The notes: generated from the sequence alone by a model not told the origin. Shown: positions 19,886 through 29,053, counted from the first letter of the stretch. The stretch: 64,000 bases of DNA from DATBSK01 sp964501785 (GCA_964501785.1 CAZCUD010000010.1:1-64000); one strand, 5' to 3'. Numbers and translations: made by a program.

Positions 19886-20434
19886 CTACGTCCCGCCGTC
19901 GACCTCGTCCTCGATGACCGACTCGAGGAACCTCGCGATGCCGTCGTTCGCCGACAGGCGCCACTGGAGGGTCAATCGCTCGACGCCGCCGCTCTGTCGG
20001 CGCCGTTGCTCGATCCCGTCACGAACGTTCGCGAAGCGAGCCAGCTGTGCTCGGGCGAGGGTCGACAGCTCGCGGCCGCGCCGGGCACGCAGCGCCAGCT
20101 TCGCCAGCAGCTCGGTGCGCACGTCGCGGGGGTGCGCAGCGGGCTGATCGAGCCATCGCGTCACCCGCGCGCGCCCGGTTCGGGTCGGGGCCATCACGGT
20201 TCGGTGGGGTCCCTGCGCGCCCGGCTCGACCGAGCGTGGCTCGATCAGCCCCTCGAGAGCGAGATGGTCGAGCGAGCGGTAGACGAGCGGCCGCCGCACC
20301 GTCCAGATGCCCCCCAGCTCGCTGCCGGCCTCCAGCTCGCGAGCGACCGCGAACCCGTGTCGAGGCTGTTCGCAGAGGAGCGCCAGCACGAGCCAGTCGG
20401 TCAGCGACATCTGCGGCGGCGAGCGACGACTCAT
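19886..20434 (-). CDS. PadR-like transcriptional regulator
   Basis: A 182-residue regulator. The N-terminal winged helix SLTDWLVLALLCEQPRHGFAVAREL and VYRSLDHLALEGLIEPR follow the PadR family, with YRSLDHLALEG as the recognition region. The C-terminal part is helical and Arg-rich, as in the Vir_act_alpha_C type. ATG 20434 was chosen; ATG 20410 is possible. It diverges from modABC, with a 17-bp imperfect palindrome between them, so it may control modABC or the MaoC/FAH genes. Confidence 0.75.
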   Translation of the reverse strand: MSRRSPPQMSLTDWLVLALLCEQPRHGFAVARELEAGSELGGIWTVRRPLVYRSLDHLALEGLIEPRSVEPGAQGPHRTVMAPTRTGRARVTRWLDQPAAHPRDVRTELLAKLALRARRGRELSTLARAQLARFANVRDGIEQRRRQSGGVERLTLQWRLSANDGIARFLESVIEDEVDGGT

Positions 20435-20480
20435 CCCCCCCGAGGCTCGCGCGACGCAGCACGGGACGCCGCATCCCAAA

Positions 20481-20497
20481 TAGTCTCATCGGAACTA
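20481..20497 (+). promoter_or_regulatory. imperfect palindrome between the PadR-like gene and modA
   Basis: TAGTCTCATCGGAACTA has TAGT/ACTA ends. It lies in the short divergent region (91 nt) between the PadR-like regulator and modA. Such a position suits an operator for the regulator; a molybdate regulator is also possible. Confidence 0.4.
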
Positions 20498-20525
20498 ATC
20501 GGGGGTCCAGGCCGTGGAGGTCGAG

Positions 20526-21317
20526 GTGCGGTCCGTCGTCACGAGGTCACTCGTCCCGCTCGTCCCGCTCGTCCCGCTCGCGCTCGTGGCCGCGCTCGTG
20601 GCCCCGGTCGGCGCATCGGCCCCGACGCAGTCCCGGCCGACCGGGGAGATCACCGTCTCCGCGGCCGCGTCGTTGACCGAGGCCTTCACCGAGATCGGTG
20701 ACGACTTCGAGGACGAGTACGACGACACCGAGGTGACGTTCAACTTCGATGCGTCGTCGGCCCTCGTGCTCCAGATCCAGAGTGGCGCGCCCGTGGACGT
20801 CTTCGCATCGGCCGACGAGGCGAACATCGACGAGCTGGTCGACACCGGCGAGGTCACTGCGAAGCCGATCGTGTTCGCGCGCAACGAGCTCCGGATCGCG
20901 ACGAAGCCCGGGAACCCCGAGAAGATCAGGACGATCGCCGACCTCGCCGACGCCGGGACCATCGCGCTGTGCGCCGCGGAGGTGCCGTGCGGCAAGTACG
21001 CGGACGCGGCGCTCGACGAGGCTGGTGTGACGATCCCGTCCGACCAGGTGACGCGGGCGCTCAACGCGAAGTCGACGCTCGCGGCGGTGTCCGAGGGCGA
21101 CGCGAACGCAGCGATCGTCTACGTCACCGACGTCGAGGCGGCGGGCTCGTCGGTGAAGGGCGTTGCGATCCCCGACAGGGTCAACCAGATCGCGGTCTAC
21201 CCCATCGCGCCGATCAAGGGCTCTTCCGACGCGAGGACGGCGAAGGCGTTCACGAGGTACGTCGCGTCGTCGGCCGGGCAGAAGGTGCTGAAGAAGTACG
21301 GGTTCCTTGCCCCCTGA
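20526..21317 (+). CDS. modA: molybdate ABC transporter substrate-binding protein ModA
   Basis: A 263-residue exported protein with a Leu/Val/Pro-rich signal peptide built on a repeated LVP unit. The mature part TGEITVSAAASLTEAFTEIG, NFDASSALVLQIQSGAPVDVFASA, NELRIATKPGNP and CGKYADAAL are typical of ModA, which binds molybdate or tungstate outside the membrane. GTG 20526 has GGAGG 5 nt upstream; GTG 20514 in the same frame is less well placed. The gene overlaps modB and leads a modABC operon. Confidence 0.9.
   Translation: MRSVVTRSLVPLVPLVPLALVAALVAPVGASAPTQSRPTGEITVSAAASLTEAFTEIGDDFEDEYDDTEVTFNFDASSALVLQIQSGAPVDVFASADEANIDELVDTGEVTAKPIVFARNELRIATKPGNPEKIRTIADLADAGTIALCAAEVPCGKYADAALDEAGVTIPSDQVTRALNAKSTLAAVSEGDANAAIVYVTDVEAAGSSVKGVAIPDRVNQIAVYPIAPIKGSSDARTAKAFTRYVASSAGQKVLKKYGFLAP
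20548..20576 (+). repeat. 9-bp tandem repeat (three copies) in the modA signal peptide
   Basis: CTCGTCCCG occurs three times in direct succession, encoding LVP LVP LVP in the hydrophobic core. Copy-number slippage would lengthen or shorten the signal peptide by three residues without a frameshift. Confidence 0.7.
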
Positions 21318-22140
21318 TCCGGGTTCGGCTCCCCGCCGTCGGGGCGGGCGGCGACCATCGCTGCTGGTCGTGTGCGCCGCCGTCCTCGCGGTCGCCTTCT
21401 TCGTGGTCCCGCTGCTGGGACTGCTCCAGCGGGCGCCGTGGTCGAGCCTCTGGGAGGACCTGACCACGCCCGAGGCCCGGGACGCGCTGCGCCTCTCGCT
21501 GGTCTGCTCCCTCTGGGCGACCCTCCTCGCGATCGTCTTCGGCGTCCCACTGGCCTGGGTGCTGGCCCGCGTCGAGTTCCCGGGTCGGTCGCTGGTGCGC
21601 GCCCTCGTCCTGCTCCCGATGGTCGTCCCTCCGGTCGTCGGCGGGGTGGCACTCCTCTACGCGTTCGGGCGCTCCGGTCTCGTCGGTGAGCACCTCTACG
21701 ACTGGTTCGGCGTCCAGCTCACGTTCAGCACGGCGGGCGCCGTGCTCGCCGAGACCTTCGTCGCGATGCCCTTCCTGGTCCTGACGGTCGAGGCCGGGCT
21801 GCGCACCATGGACACCCGCTACGAGGACGCGGCCGCGACGCTCGGCGCCAACCGCTGGACGACGTTCCGTCGCGTGACGTTGCCCTTCATGATGCCGTCG
21901 TTGGTCGCCGGGGCGGCACTGGCCTGGGCCCGGGCCCTCGGAGAGTTCGGCGCCACGATCACGTTCGCGGGGAACATCCAGGGTCGCACGCAGACGATGC
22001 CGCTGGCCGTGTACCTGGCGCTCGAGAGCCGGCCCGAGGGAGCGATCGCCCTCAGCCTCGTGCTCCTCGCGATCTCGATCGTCGTGCTCGTGATGCTGCG
22101 CGACCGTTGGTTCCCCTCGATGACCGCGAAGCGCGCGTGA
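21307..22140 (+). CDS. modB: molybdate ABC transporter permease ModB
   Basis: A 277-residue inner-membrane permease with about six helices. The EAA loop YEDAAATLGANRWTTFRRVTLP, which contacts the ATPase, and LPMVVPPVVGGVALL and RALGEFGATITFAGN are typical of ModB/CysT-type permeases. A TTG at 21307 is the best start: it overlaps the modA stop by 11 nt and gives a short basic N-terminus before the first helix. modC follows with a 4-nt overlap. Confidence 0.9.
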   Translation: MPPDPGSAPRRRGGRRPSLLVVCAAVLAVAFFVVPLLGLLQRAPWSSLWEDLTTPEARDALRLSLVCSLWATLLAIVFGVPLAWVLARVEFPGRSLVRALVLLPMVVPPVVGGVALLYAFGRSGLVGEHLYDWFGVQLTFSTAGAVLAETFVAMPFLVLTVEAGLRTMDTRYEDAAATLGANRWTTFRRVTLPFMMPSLVAGAALAWARALGEFGATITFAGNIQGRTQTMPLAVYLALESRPEGAIALSLVLLAISIVVLVMLRDRWFPSMTAKRA

Positions 22141-23192
22141 GCCTCGAAGCGAGCCTGCGCGCACGCGTCGGCGTCCTCGATCTCGACGTCGAGGTGTCGG
22201 CACGCGATGACGAGGTCGTGGCCATCCTCGGCCCGAACGGCGCGGGGAAGTCGACCGTCCTGCGGATCCTGGCCGGTCTGCGCGCCGTCGACGCCGGGCG
22301 CGTCGTCCTCGACGGCGAGGTCCTCGACGACGCGTCGGCGGACGTGTTCGTCGTGCCGGAGCGGCGATCGATCGGCATGGTATTCCAGGACTACCTGCTG
22401 TTCCCGTCGCTGAGCGCGCTCGACAACGTGGCGTTCGGTCTGCGCAGCCGCCGAGTGACGAAGCGCGCGGCCCGTGCGACGGCGCAGGAGTGGCTCGAGC
22501 GCGTCGGACTCGGCGCTCGGGCCGACGCCAAGCCGGGCGAGCTCTCGGGTGGCCAGGCCCAGCGCGTGGCGCTGGCGCGGGCGCTGGCGAGTCGGCCTCG
22601 GATGCTGCTGCTCGACGAGCCGCTCGCCGCGCTCGACGTGGGCGCGCGCGGCGACATCCGGCGCGAGCTGCGCAAGCACCTCGCGGAGTTCGCCGGCGTC
22701 CGCCTCCTCGTCACGCACGATCCGGTCGACGCGGCGACGCTCGCGGACCGCCTGTACGTCGTCGAGTCGGGACGGCTGTCACAGTCGGGGACGTTCGCCG
22801 AGATCAGCGCCCACCCTCGATCGCCGTACGTCGCCGAGCTCGTCGGGTTGAACCTGTTCCGCGGCCACGTGCGTGGCGGGGTCTTCGAGGTCGACGGTGG
22901 CGGCGAGCTGGCCGTCGTCGGGTCGGACGTCCGCGATGAGGCCTGTGCCGTCGTGAGCCCGCGCGCGGTCTCGCTGCACGCCGAGGAGCCCCGCGGCAGC
23001 CCCCGCAACCGGTGGTCCGGGACGGTGACCGACGTCGACGTCGTCGGCGATCGGGCACGGGTGCGAGTCGAGGCGGGGTTCCCGCTCGTCGCCGAGGTCA
23101 CGCCGGCCGCCGTCTCGGAGCTCGCTCTCGCGCCCGGACGCCCGATCTGGTGCAGCGTGAAGGCGACCGAGATCGAGGTCTTCGAGGCCTGA
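22137..23192 (+). CDS. modC: molybdate ABC transporter ATPase ModC
   Basis: A 351-residue ABC ATPase. Walker A is GPNGAGKST, the signature LSGGQAQRVALARAL, Walker B MLLLDEPLAALD, and the switch His lies in LLVTHDP. The C-terminal part (about 260-351, starting GLNLFRGHV) is a TOBE/Mop molybdate-binding domain, which separates ModC from sulfate or iron ATPases. GTG 22137 overlaps the modB stop (GTGA). It powers molybdate uptake for Mo-cofactor enzymes. Confidence 0.9.
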   Translation: MSLEASLRARVGVLDLDVEVSARDDEVVAILGPNGAGKSTVLRILAGLRAVDAGRVVLDGEVLDDASADVFVVPERRSIGMVFQDYLLFPSLSALDNVAFGLRSRRVTKRAARATAQEWLERVGLGARADAKPGELSGGQAQRVALARALASRPRMLLLDEPLAALDVGARGDIRRELRKHLAEFAGVRLLVTHDPVDAATLADRLYVVESGRLSQSGTFAEISAHPRSPYVAELVGLNLFRGHVRGGVFEVDGGGELAVVGSDVRDEACAVVSPRAVSLHAEEPRGSPRNRWSGTVTDVDVVGDRARVRVEAGFPLVAEVTPAAVSELALAPGRPIWCSVKATEIEVFEA

Positions 23193-23204
23193 GCCGTGGT
23201 GAGG

Positions 23205-24077
23205 TCAGCGCGTCGCGGCGGCGCGGGCCACGAACTCGTCGAGCCGTTCGAGCGCGGCCCGCGTGTCGTCGAGGTCCGCGAGCGCATCGACGGCGTCGCG
23301 CAGGTCCCAGGTCGTGTCGTAGGTGTAGACGCCGGCGTGGGTCTCCCACGCCGTCAGGAAGAGATCCGCGGCATCGATGCCGATCCGGAGCGCGAGGTTG
23401 AGTCGGCAGTGCGCGACGTCCACCTCCGCGGGTCCGCGACAGCCCCACGCCCAATCGACGATCCCGCTCACGTGGTTGCCGTTCCAGAGCACGTTCCCGG
23501 GGTGGTAGTCGCGGTGGATCAGGACGGGCTCCGACGACGGTGCAGCGGCGGCGTGAGCCTCGAACGCGGTCACCCACGCGGCCGGGTGGCTGCTCCACGA
23601 CGGGGGATCGGCTCCTGCCCCGTCGTAGGTCCGATACTCCGGGAACTCGGGGTCGACCGGCGTGACCGCGTGGATGGCAGGGAGCTGCGCCGCGAGCTGA
23701 TCGAGGAAGTCGACGACACCTTCACGGGCGCGCCATCGTGGCTTCCCGTGCAGTCGCGTCATCAGCAGCATCGGATCGCCGCAGACCTCGCCTTCGGCAT
23801 CCGCCGCGACGACTCGAGGCGCGTCCACGGTCGATTCCTCGAGGGCGCCGAGCACCGCGACCTCGCGCGCGACCGGGTCCGGCTCCGACTCGAGCACGGC
23901 GGCGTCGACGTAACGGCGGAGCACGAGGTGGACGGTCGGGTCGTGGGCGCGGTCCACGTCGATCGCGCTGACGACCGACGTCGTCGCGCCTGGCATCTCG
24001 TGGGCGTGGACCGCTCTCGCGTCGCTCCCGACCGCGTCCTTGACCCATTCGGTCACGGTTCGGGGGAGCGGCTCCAC
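23205..24077 (-). CDS. aminoglycoside/choline-kinase-like phosphotransferase
   Basis: A 290-residue APH-fold protein. Kinase features are LVLRRY (ATP Lys/Arg region), the catalytic loop VLIHRDYHPGNVLWN and the metal Asp in SGIVDWAWG. Members phosphorylate antibiotics, sugars or metabolites; the sequence does not say which. It is convergent with modC (12 nt apart) and starts with GTG. Resistance is possible but there is no supporting context. Confidence 0.82.
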   Translation of the reverse strand: MEPLPRTVTEWVKDAVGSDARAVHAHEMPGATTSVVSAIDVDRAHDPTVHLVLRRYVDAAVLESEPDPVAREVAVLGALEESTVDAPRVVAADAEGEVCGDPMLLMTRLHGKPRWRAREGVVDFLDQLAAQLPAIHAVTPVDPEFPEYRTYDGAGADPPSWSSHPAAWVTAFEAHAAAAPSSEPVLIHRDYHPGNVLWNGNHVSGIVDWAWGCRGPAEVDVAHCRLNLALRIGIDAADLFLTAWETHAGVYTYDTTWDLRDAVDALADLDDTRAALERLDEFVARAAATR

Positions 24078-24157
24078 CTCGGTGGGTCCGCCTACTCGTC
24101 CAGCGGGGACGTGGACACGTCGTCAGGGTAGGCCGTCGCCGCCCCGAGGCGCCCGGG

Positions 24158-25267
24158 TCAGCCCAGCTTCGGCGGCCACCAGCTCGGGGACACCGACCCC
24201 TCGATCGTGCGGGGGTCGATGGGTCGCCGTTCGTTCGAGGCCTGGTACACGGCGAAGATCAGCTGGAGGGTCTCGACCGCGAGCGAGCCCTCCATGTCGG
24301 CGGTTCGTCGGCCCTCGAGGACCGCGCTGATGAAGTGCTTGGCCGACTCGACGAAGCCCGTGCCCCAATCGGCGTCGAGGCCACCGAAGGAGGTCGTCGT
24401 GCCGTCGGCGTCGTAGAGCACGACCGGCGGGAGGTCGAGCATCTCGCCGGTGTAGCGGGTGACCCACACCCAACCGTCGGTCCCCTGGATCTCGAAGAAC
24501 TCGTCGGCGCCGTAGTAGGCGGTGCGCATGAACATGTTCGGCGCGTACGACACCTCCATCATGCCGAGGAGGTCATCGCGGGAGTACTCCCACAGCGCTG
24601 CGGTCGGGGCCTCGAAGAAGAACGGGCCTTGGCGCACGACGGCCTGAACGCTCCGCACGGAGTCGTCGACGAGCCAGAGCGCTGCGGCGTACTTGTGCCA
24701 GACGTCGTCGAACAGGTGACCGCCGGGGCTCAGCTCGTTGAAGCGCCAGATGTAGCCCTCGACCTCGAGTGCGTCCTGGAAGGGCGACCGTGACTTGCCG
24801 GCGACCAGGGTCTTCACGCGGATCATCGTCGGGGTGCCGATGGCGCCGTCGGCGATGAGCTCGCGAGCCCTGACGAGCGGGGGATAGTGGAGCGCGCACT
24901 CGCTCACGCGGAAGATGACCCCCGCCGCCGAGCACGCGTCGATCATCTCGCGGGCTTCGGCGACCGTGTTCGACACTGGCTTCTGCACCGAGACGTGCTT
25001 CCCGGCGCCGGCTGCCGCGACGACGTGGTCGCGATGCATGTGCGTCGGCGTGAGGATCTCGACCGCGTCGATGTCGGGATCGGCGAGGAGATCGTCGAGC
25101 GCCGTGTAGACCTTGGGGACGCCCCACTCGGCAGCCATCCGACGGGCCTTGTCCTCGCGCGGGTCGCAGAGCGCGAGCACCTCGCAACGCTCGTCCTCGA
25201 GGTAGCCGCGAGCGTTGATCGGCGCGATGTTCCCGATCCCGACGATGCCGAGACGGACGCGGTCCAT
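24158..25267 (-). CDS. Gfo/Idh/MocA-family oxidoreductase
   Basis: A 369-residue NAD(P)-dependent dehydrogenase. The Rossmann start RLGIVGIGNIAPINARGYL, the loop ILTPTHMHRDHVVAAAGAGKHVSVQKPVSN (with the conserved EKP-type Lys as QKP), and the C-terminal beta-sheet domain are clear. Substrates are usually sugars or cyclitols. ATG 25267 follows GGAGGTGACG and lies 2 nt after the TetR-type regulator stop, so the two are co-transcribed. The downstream end is open to a phosphotransferase gene. Confidence 0.87.
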   Translation of the reverse strand: MDRVRLGIVGIGNIAPINARGYLEDERCEVLALCDPREDKARRMAAEWGVPKVYTALDDLLADPDIDAVEILTPTHMHRDHVVAAAGAGKHVSVQKPVSNTVAEAREMIDACSAAGVIFRVSECALHYPPLVRARELIADGAIGTPTMIRVKTLVAGKSRSPFQDALEVEGYIWRFNELSPGGHLFDDVWHKYAAALWLVDDSVRSVQAVVRQGPFFFEAPTAALWEYSRDDLLGMMEVSYAPNMFMRTAYYGADEFFEIQGTDGWVWVTRYTGEMLDLPPVVLYDADGTTTSFGGLDADWGTGFVESAKHFISAVLEGRRTADMEGSLAVETLQLIFAVYQASNERRPIDPRTIEGSVSPSWWPPKLG

Positions 25268-25269
25268 CG

Positions 25270-25875
25270 TCACCTCCGGGCGGCAGCCTGCTCCGCGCGG
25301 ACGCCGCGGAGCCCGAACCACGCAAGCTCCGAGACCCAGCGAGCGAGGACGGCCGGTTCCATGGCTGCACCGTCGTCGGTCAGCGCGTCGCGGCTCGTGG
25401 CCTCGGCGATCCCGATGAGCGCATGCGCGAGCACCCGGCGATGCTCGGGCGTCCCCTCGATCTCGATCAGCTGCGAGATCGCCTCGGCGGACTCGTCGAG
25501 CACCCGCTCGACCACCTCGGCGAACTCGGCGTCGTTGCGAGCCGCGGCTCCGAACAGCACACGGAACGCGGACTCGTTGCGCGTCACGAAGCGGAAGTAC
25601 GCGGTGAAGCCGGCTTCGACGCGCTCACGCCCGCTCGTCGCTCCGCTGGTCGCTTCGGCGAGCGCGTGCAGCAGCTGGTGACCCACGTCATCGAGGAGCT
25701 CCATGAAGAGCGCCCGCTTCGAAGGGAAGTGCTGGTAGAGGACGGGCTTCGTGACGCCGGCTGCCAATGCGACGTCGTCCATCGCGGTCGCGTGGAAGCC
25801 GCGCGCGGCGAACACCGTGCAGGCGACGTCGAGGAGCTGTCGCCGCCGTTGCTCGGCGGGAAGGCGGGTGGCCAC
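25270..25875 (-). CDS. TetR-family transcriptional regulator
   Basis: A 201-residue regulator with an N-terminal helix-turn-helix (RRRQLLDVACTVFAARGFHATAMDDVALAAGVTKPVLYQHFPSKRAL) and a TetR_C-type ligand domain. It lies 2 nt before the Gfo/Idh/MocA gene and 13 nt after the aldo-keto reductase gene on the same strand. It therefore probably controls this three-gene group. The effector is unknown. Confidence 0.87.
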   Translation of the reverse strand: MATRLPAEQRRRQLLDVACTVFAARGFHATAMDDVALAAGVTKPVLYQHFPSKRALFMELLDDVGHQLLHALAEATSGATSGRERVEAGFTAYFRFVTRNESAFRVLFGAAARNDAEFAEVVERVLDESAEAISQLIEIEGTPEHRRVLAHALIGIAEATSRDALTDDGAAMEPAVLARWVSELAWFGLRGVRAEQAAARR

Positions 25876-25888
25876 GTGTCGAGTGCCT

Positions 25889-26896
25889 TCAGGCGCTCGA
25901 CTTGAGGGGCATCACGTAGCGGTCTTCGTGGTCGAAGTTGCGGGACCACAGCGACTCGAGCTGCGCGGTCTCGTCCGCGGTCAGGGGGAGCTCGGATGCG
26001 CCTGCGTACTCGGTGATCTCGTCGACCGTGACGCACGTCGGCAGCACCGTGGTGAAGGCGGGGTTGGCGAGGATGCCCGCGATCGCTGCCTGACCGATCG
26101 TCCGGCCCGTGCCCTCCCACAGGAACCGGAGCGTCTCGGCCTTCTCGAAGTTGTCGAGCATGTTGTCGCGGTTGCGATGCGCGCGGTGGTCGTCCTTCGG
26201 GAACACGGTGTCAGGGGTGACCTTGCCCGAGAGCGTGTCGGACGCGTGCGGGACCCGCGAGATGAGTCCGACCGTGCCCTCCGCGACCTTGGGCTCGCGC
26301 GCGAACGTCAGCCCTGGTTCCTGCTCGAGGATGTTGAACACCGTCTGGAGCGAAGCGATCGGGCGTTCGCGGACCGACCGGAGCCCCTCTTCGACCCAGC
26401 CGATCGCCGGCCCCAGCGCGACGCCGAGCTCGAGGATCTTGCCGCTGTCGCGCAGGCGCTCGAGCTCGGCCCAGAGATCGTCGTCGAGCACCGGCTCGAT
26501 GCGCGCGTTGTGCAGCTGGTAGAGCTCGATGCGGTCGGTGCCCAGACGGCGAAGCGAGTCGTCGAGCTGCTTGCGGATCGACTCGGGTCGCCAGTCGTGC
26601 GGCCGCTCCGACTGGCCGGGGAACGTGCGCTCGGCATCGATGTCGTACCCGCACTTCGTCGTGATGACGATGTCGTCACGGTTCGCCCGGAGCACGTCTG
26701 CGAGCATCGACTCCCCGACGGCGTCCTTGCCGTAGACCGGGGCGGTGTCGATGAAGTTGATGCCGGCGTCGAGCGCCGCGCGGAGCATTCCGGCCTTGTC
26801 GTCGACCTTGCCCCACCAGTCGCTCGCGAGGGTCCAGACGCCGAACCCGACTTCGGAGATCTCGAGATCGGAAGAGCCGAGCTTGCGGTATCGCAC
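25889..26896 (-). CDS. aldo/keto reductase
   Basis: A 335-residue NADPH-dependent reductase of the AKR superfamily. The catalytic tetrad is visible: Asp in NFIDTAPVYG, Tyr in the same motif, Lys in VITTKCGY and His in ELYQLHNAR. The C-terminal half follows the usual barrel, with VLPTCVTVDEI in the cofactor region. It starts at GTG 26896 and heads a minus-strand run with TetR and Gfo/Idh/MocA genes, suggesting sugar or polyol metabolism. Confidence 0.88.
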   Translation of the reverse strand: MRYRKLGSSDLEISEVGFGVWTLASDWWGKVDDKAGMLRAALDAGINFIDTAPVYGKDAVGESMLADVLRANRDDIVITTKCGYDIDAERTFPGQSERPHDWRPESIRKQLDDSLRRLGTDRIELYQLHNARIEPVLDDDLWAELERLRDSGKILELGVALGPAIGWVEEGLRSVRERPIASLQTVFNILEQEPGLTFAREPKVAEGTVGLISRVPHASDTLSGKVTPDTVFPKDDHRAHRNRDNMLDNFEKAETLRFLWEGTGRTIGQAAIAGILANPAFTTVLPTCVTVDEITEYAGASELPLTADETAQLESLWSRNFDHEDRYVMPLKSSA

Positions 26897-26987
26897 GTTG
26901 CACTCCCCTGTTCGGGCCGTGCCGCCTGCACGTGGTGCCTTCAGAGAACCTAGATCCTGCGGGAGAAGGTGATCGAACCACCAACGA

Positions 26988-27005
26988 GGAGCCGACGTGG
27001 GCTCC
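26988..27005 (-). terminator. hairpin after the two-TM protein gene
   Basis: GGAGCC-gacgtg-GGCTCC lies 7 nt after the stop of the gene at 27012 (minus strand) and is followed on that strand by TCGTTGGTGGTT. It would separate the glycosyltransferase operon from the aldo-keto reductase operon. Confidence 0.45.
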
Positions 27006-27011
27006 GACTCC

Positions 27012-27284
27012 TCACGGGCCGGGCCGGGCCGCCCTCGCCTGCCGTTCCTCGCGTTCGGCAGCCTTCACCCCGTACCCGAAGACGATCGGGGCCGGCAGGA
27101 TCACGATCGCGAGCACCAGCGACACGATCGTCAGCGTGACCGCCCAGTCGGGGAAGTCGGTCGCGAACGCGATCACGAAGCCCACCACGGCGACCCCGAG
27201 AGCGAGGTAGCCGACCCGCTGCGCGAGCCTCACCCATCGGGCGATGCGTGCCCGTCGGAGCGCGATCGGGTCGGGCCGGCTCAC
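27012..27284 (-). CDS. small two-TM membrane protein
   Basis: A 90-residue protein of unknown family: a basic N-terminus (RPDPIALRRARIARWVRLAQR), two hydrophobic helices (VGYLALGVAVVGFVIAFA and WAVTLTIVSLVLAIVILPA) and a charged tail. GTG 27284 overlaps the stop of the glycosyltransferase by 4 nt (GTGA), so it is translated together with it. Confidence 0.7.
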   Translation of the reverse strand: MSRPDPIALRRARIARWVRLAQRVGYLALGVAVVGFVIAFATDFPDWAVTLTIVSLVLAIVILPAPIVFGYGVKAAEREERQARAARPGP

Positions 27285-28360
27285 CACTCGCCCCAACCTA
27301 CCGTCGCGAACGCCGCGGTGAGCCGGCGCGGGAGATCGCGCACGTCGAAGTGCTCGCGCACGACCTCGAGGTTGCGGTCGAGGACGTCGCGGCTGGGATC
27401 GCGCATCCAACGGTCGACCCGAGCGACGTCGTCGACGGAGAAGAGGTCGAGTCCCAGCCCACGCAGCTCCTCGAGCGCCGGGTACGTCGCCGTGACGACC
27501 GGACGCCGCGCGATGACCGATTCGATCACCGGGTTGCCGAACCCCTCCCAGCTCGACGGGAAGACCACGACGTCCGCTGCCGCGTAAGCATCCTCGGCGC
27601 GTGCGGCCCTTCCGAGTCGCACGTCGACCCGTGCCGCCTCGAGCAGCCCAGCGAGCCGATCGTCGAACCCGTCCTCGGCCGGGCCGGTCAGCCAGTAGGT
27701 CACGGGCCGCTCCGACCGTGCGGCGAGCTCCTCGGCGAAGCGGATGCCCCGCCCGACCTCCTTGCGGGGGATGGCGCGGGTCGGCTGGAGCACCAGGCGA
27801 TCTTCGAGGGGCACCCCGAGCGCGCGGCGGGTGGCGAGCCGATCGCCCGGGGCAGGTGCGAGGTCGAAGGCATTCCGGATCGTGACGGCTTCGATCCCGC
27901 GCTCGGCCAGCGAGACGCGAGCCTGCTCGTTGATCGTCACGTGCAGCGAGTTCGGGCGTCTGGGAGGGAAGTCGACGAGGTGCGCCAGGTGCGCCCGTTC
28001 CCAGGGGAGATCGTGGTGGTGGAAGAGGACCCGGCCGGCGTGGTCGGCGAGGACGTGCCGCGCGAGCGTCGCGGCATCCTCGTTGATCGGCAGCGAGCAG
28101 AGGTTCTCGACGACCACGAGATCCGCGTCGCGGATCGCCAGCGCGAACGCGGACGGATCGAGGGCCACGCCCGGCGGCGGCTCGATCGCCAGGAAGGGCA
28201 GGAGCGTGTCTTCGCGCCGTGGGTCACCCAGCTCGCCGGCAACCCTCCGAGTGCGGAAGCCGAGCCGGCGCAGCGCCTCTTCCCACTTCCGCGTCTCGAC
28301 GGACACGCCGTCGGCGTCACCGAGGCGATACGAGCAGATGACGGCGGTCGGCGGGGTCAC
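27281..28360 (-). CDS. glycosyltransferase, GT-B fold (family 4-like)
   Basis: A 359-residue protein. The C-terminal Rossmann domain contains LVLQPTRAIPRKEVGRGI and the donor-binding stretch ADVVVFPSSWEGFGNPVIESVIARRPVV, whose E-x7-E pattern is typical of GT4 retaining transferases. The N-terminal domain has FHHHDLPWER. The acceptor is unknown; cell-envelope glycans or glycolipids are likely. It is co-translated with the small membrane protein and starts 18 nt after the hypothetical gene at 28379. Confidence 0.82.
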   Translation of the reverse strand: MTPPTAVICSYRLGDADGVSVETRKWEEALRRLGFRTRRVAGELGDPRREDTLLPFLAIEPPPGVALDPSAFALAIRDADLVVVENLCSLPINEDAATLARHVLADHAGRVLFHHHDLPWERAHLAHLVDFPPRRPNSLHVTINEQARVSLAERGIEAVTIRNAFDLAPAPGDRLATRRALGVPLEDRLVLQPTRAIPRKEVGRGIRFAEELAARSERPVTYWLTGPAEDGFDDRLAGLLEAARVDVRLGRAARAEDAYAAADVVVFPSSWEGFGNPVIESVIARRPVVTATYPALEELRGLGLDLFSVDDVARVDRWMRDPSRDVLDRNLEVVREHFDVRDLPRRLTAAFATVGWGEW

Positions 28361-28378
28361 GGCGCGGTGGCGTGCGCG

Positions 28379-29053
28379 TCAGCGGAAGGGTCGGTCCTCC
28401 GCCCACATCGGGAGCCGACGGTTGACCGAGTCGAGCACGGCTCGTACGAGCGCGTCGTCAGGGCTGTGCTGCACGATCGCCGAGCCGGCCAGGTGCGTCT
28501 CCATGGCCGAGTCGATCGCGACGATCGTGACCAGAGCGACGTCGCGCGCACCGACCCTGGTGATCTCCGCGCCCATGACGTCGAGTCGGCTCGCGACCGG
28601 CTCGAGCTGACGGAGCGCGTCGAGCGTCGCCGCCGCGACGAGACGAGGGCGGATGGCAGCCGCGGCGGCGCCTTCCGCGAAGCCGGTTGCGTGACCATCT
28701 GCCGAGAGCGTCACACGGATCGAGGTGCGCAGTCCGGTCGTGCTCACCTCGATCGCCTGGGCCTTGATGCGGGCCGGAGCGGCCGGCGGTGGTGCGCCTT
28801 CGCCGTTGGGGGTGAGCTGCACCACCGACACGATCCGGCGGTCGATGTCGAGGCCGAACGACGCGAGCGCGACCGACTGGACGTCGCGGACGATCTGCTT
28901 GGCGTGCTTGCCGGTGTGGGCGAGGACGTGGATCTCGAGGGGGCGCCCGACGTCGTCGGTGACGAGTCGTGCGGCGACGACGTCGGGGAGGCGGCCGAGC
29001 TCGGCCTCGAGCGCGACGACGTCGGGATCGGCGGTCTGCTGCTCGTCTGGCAT
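28379..29053 (-). CDS. conserved hypothetical soluble protein
   Basis: I do not recognise a named family, but the composition is that of a real protein: an N-terminal alpha/beta module (LEAELGRLPDVVAARLVTDD, GKHAKQIVRDVQSVALASFG, DRRIVSVVQL) and a C-terminal module (VTLSADGHATGFAEGAAAAA, RLVAAATLDALRQLEP). No signal peptide or helix is present. ATG 29053 was taken; ATG 29074 is also possible. It is transcribed away from the leader RNA at 29224 and towards the glycosyltransferase. Confidence 0.65.
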   Translation of the reverse strand: MPDEQQTADPDVVALEAELGRLPDVVAARLVTDDVGRPLEIHVLAHTGKHAKQIVRDVQSVALASFGLDIDRRIVSVVQLTPNGEGAPPPAAPARIKAQAIEVSTTGLRTSIRVTLSADGHATGFAEGAAAAAIRPRLVAAATLDALRQLEPVASRLDVMGAEITRVGARDVALVTIVAIDSAMETHLAGSAIVQHSPDDALVRAVLDSVNRRLPMWAEDRPFR

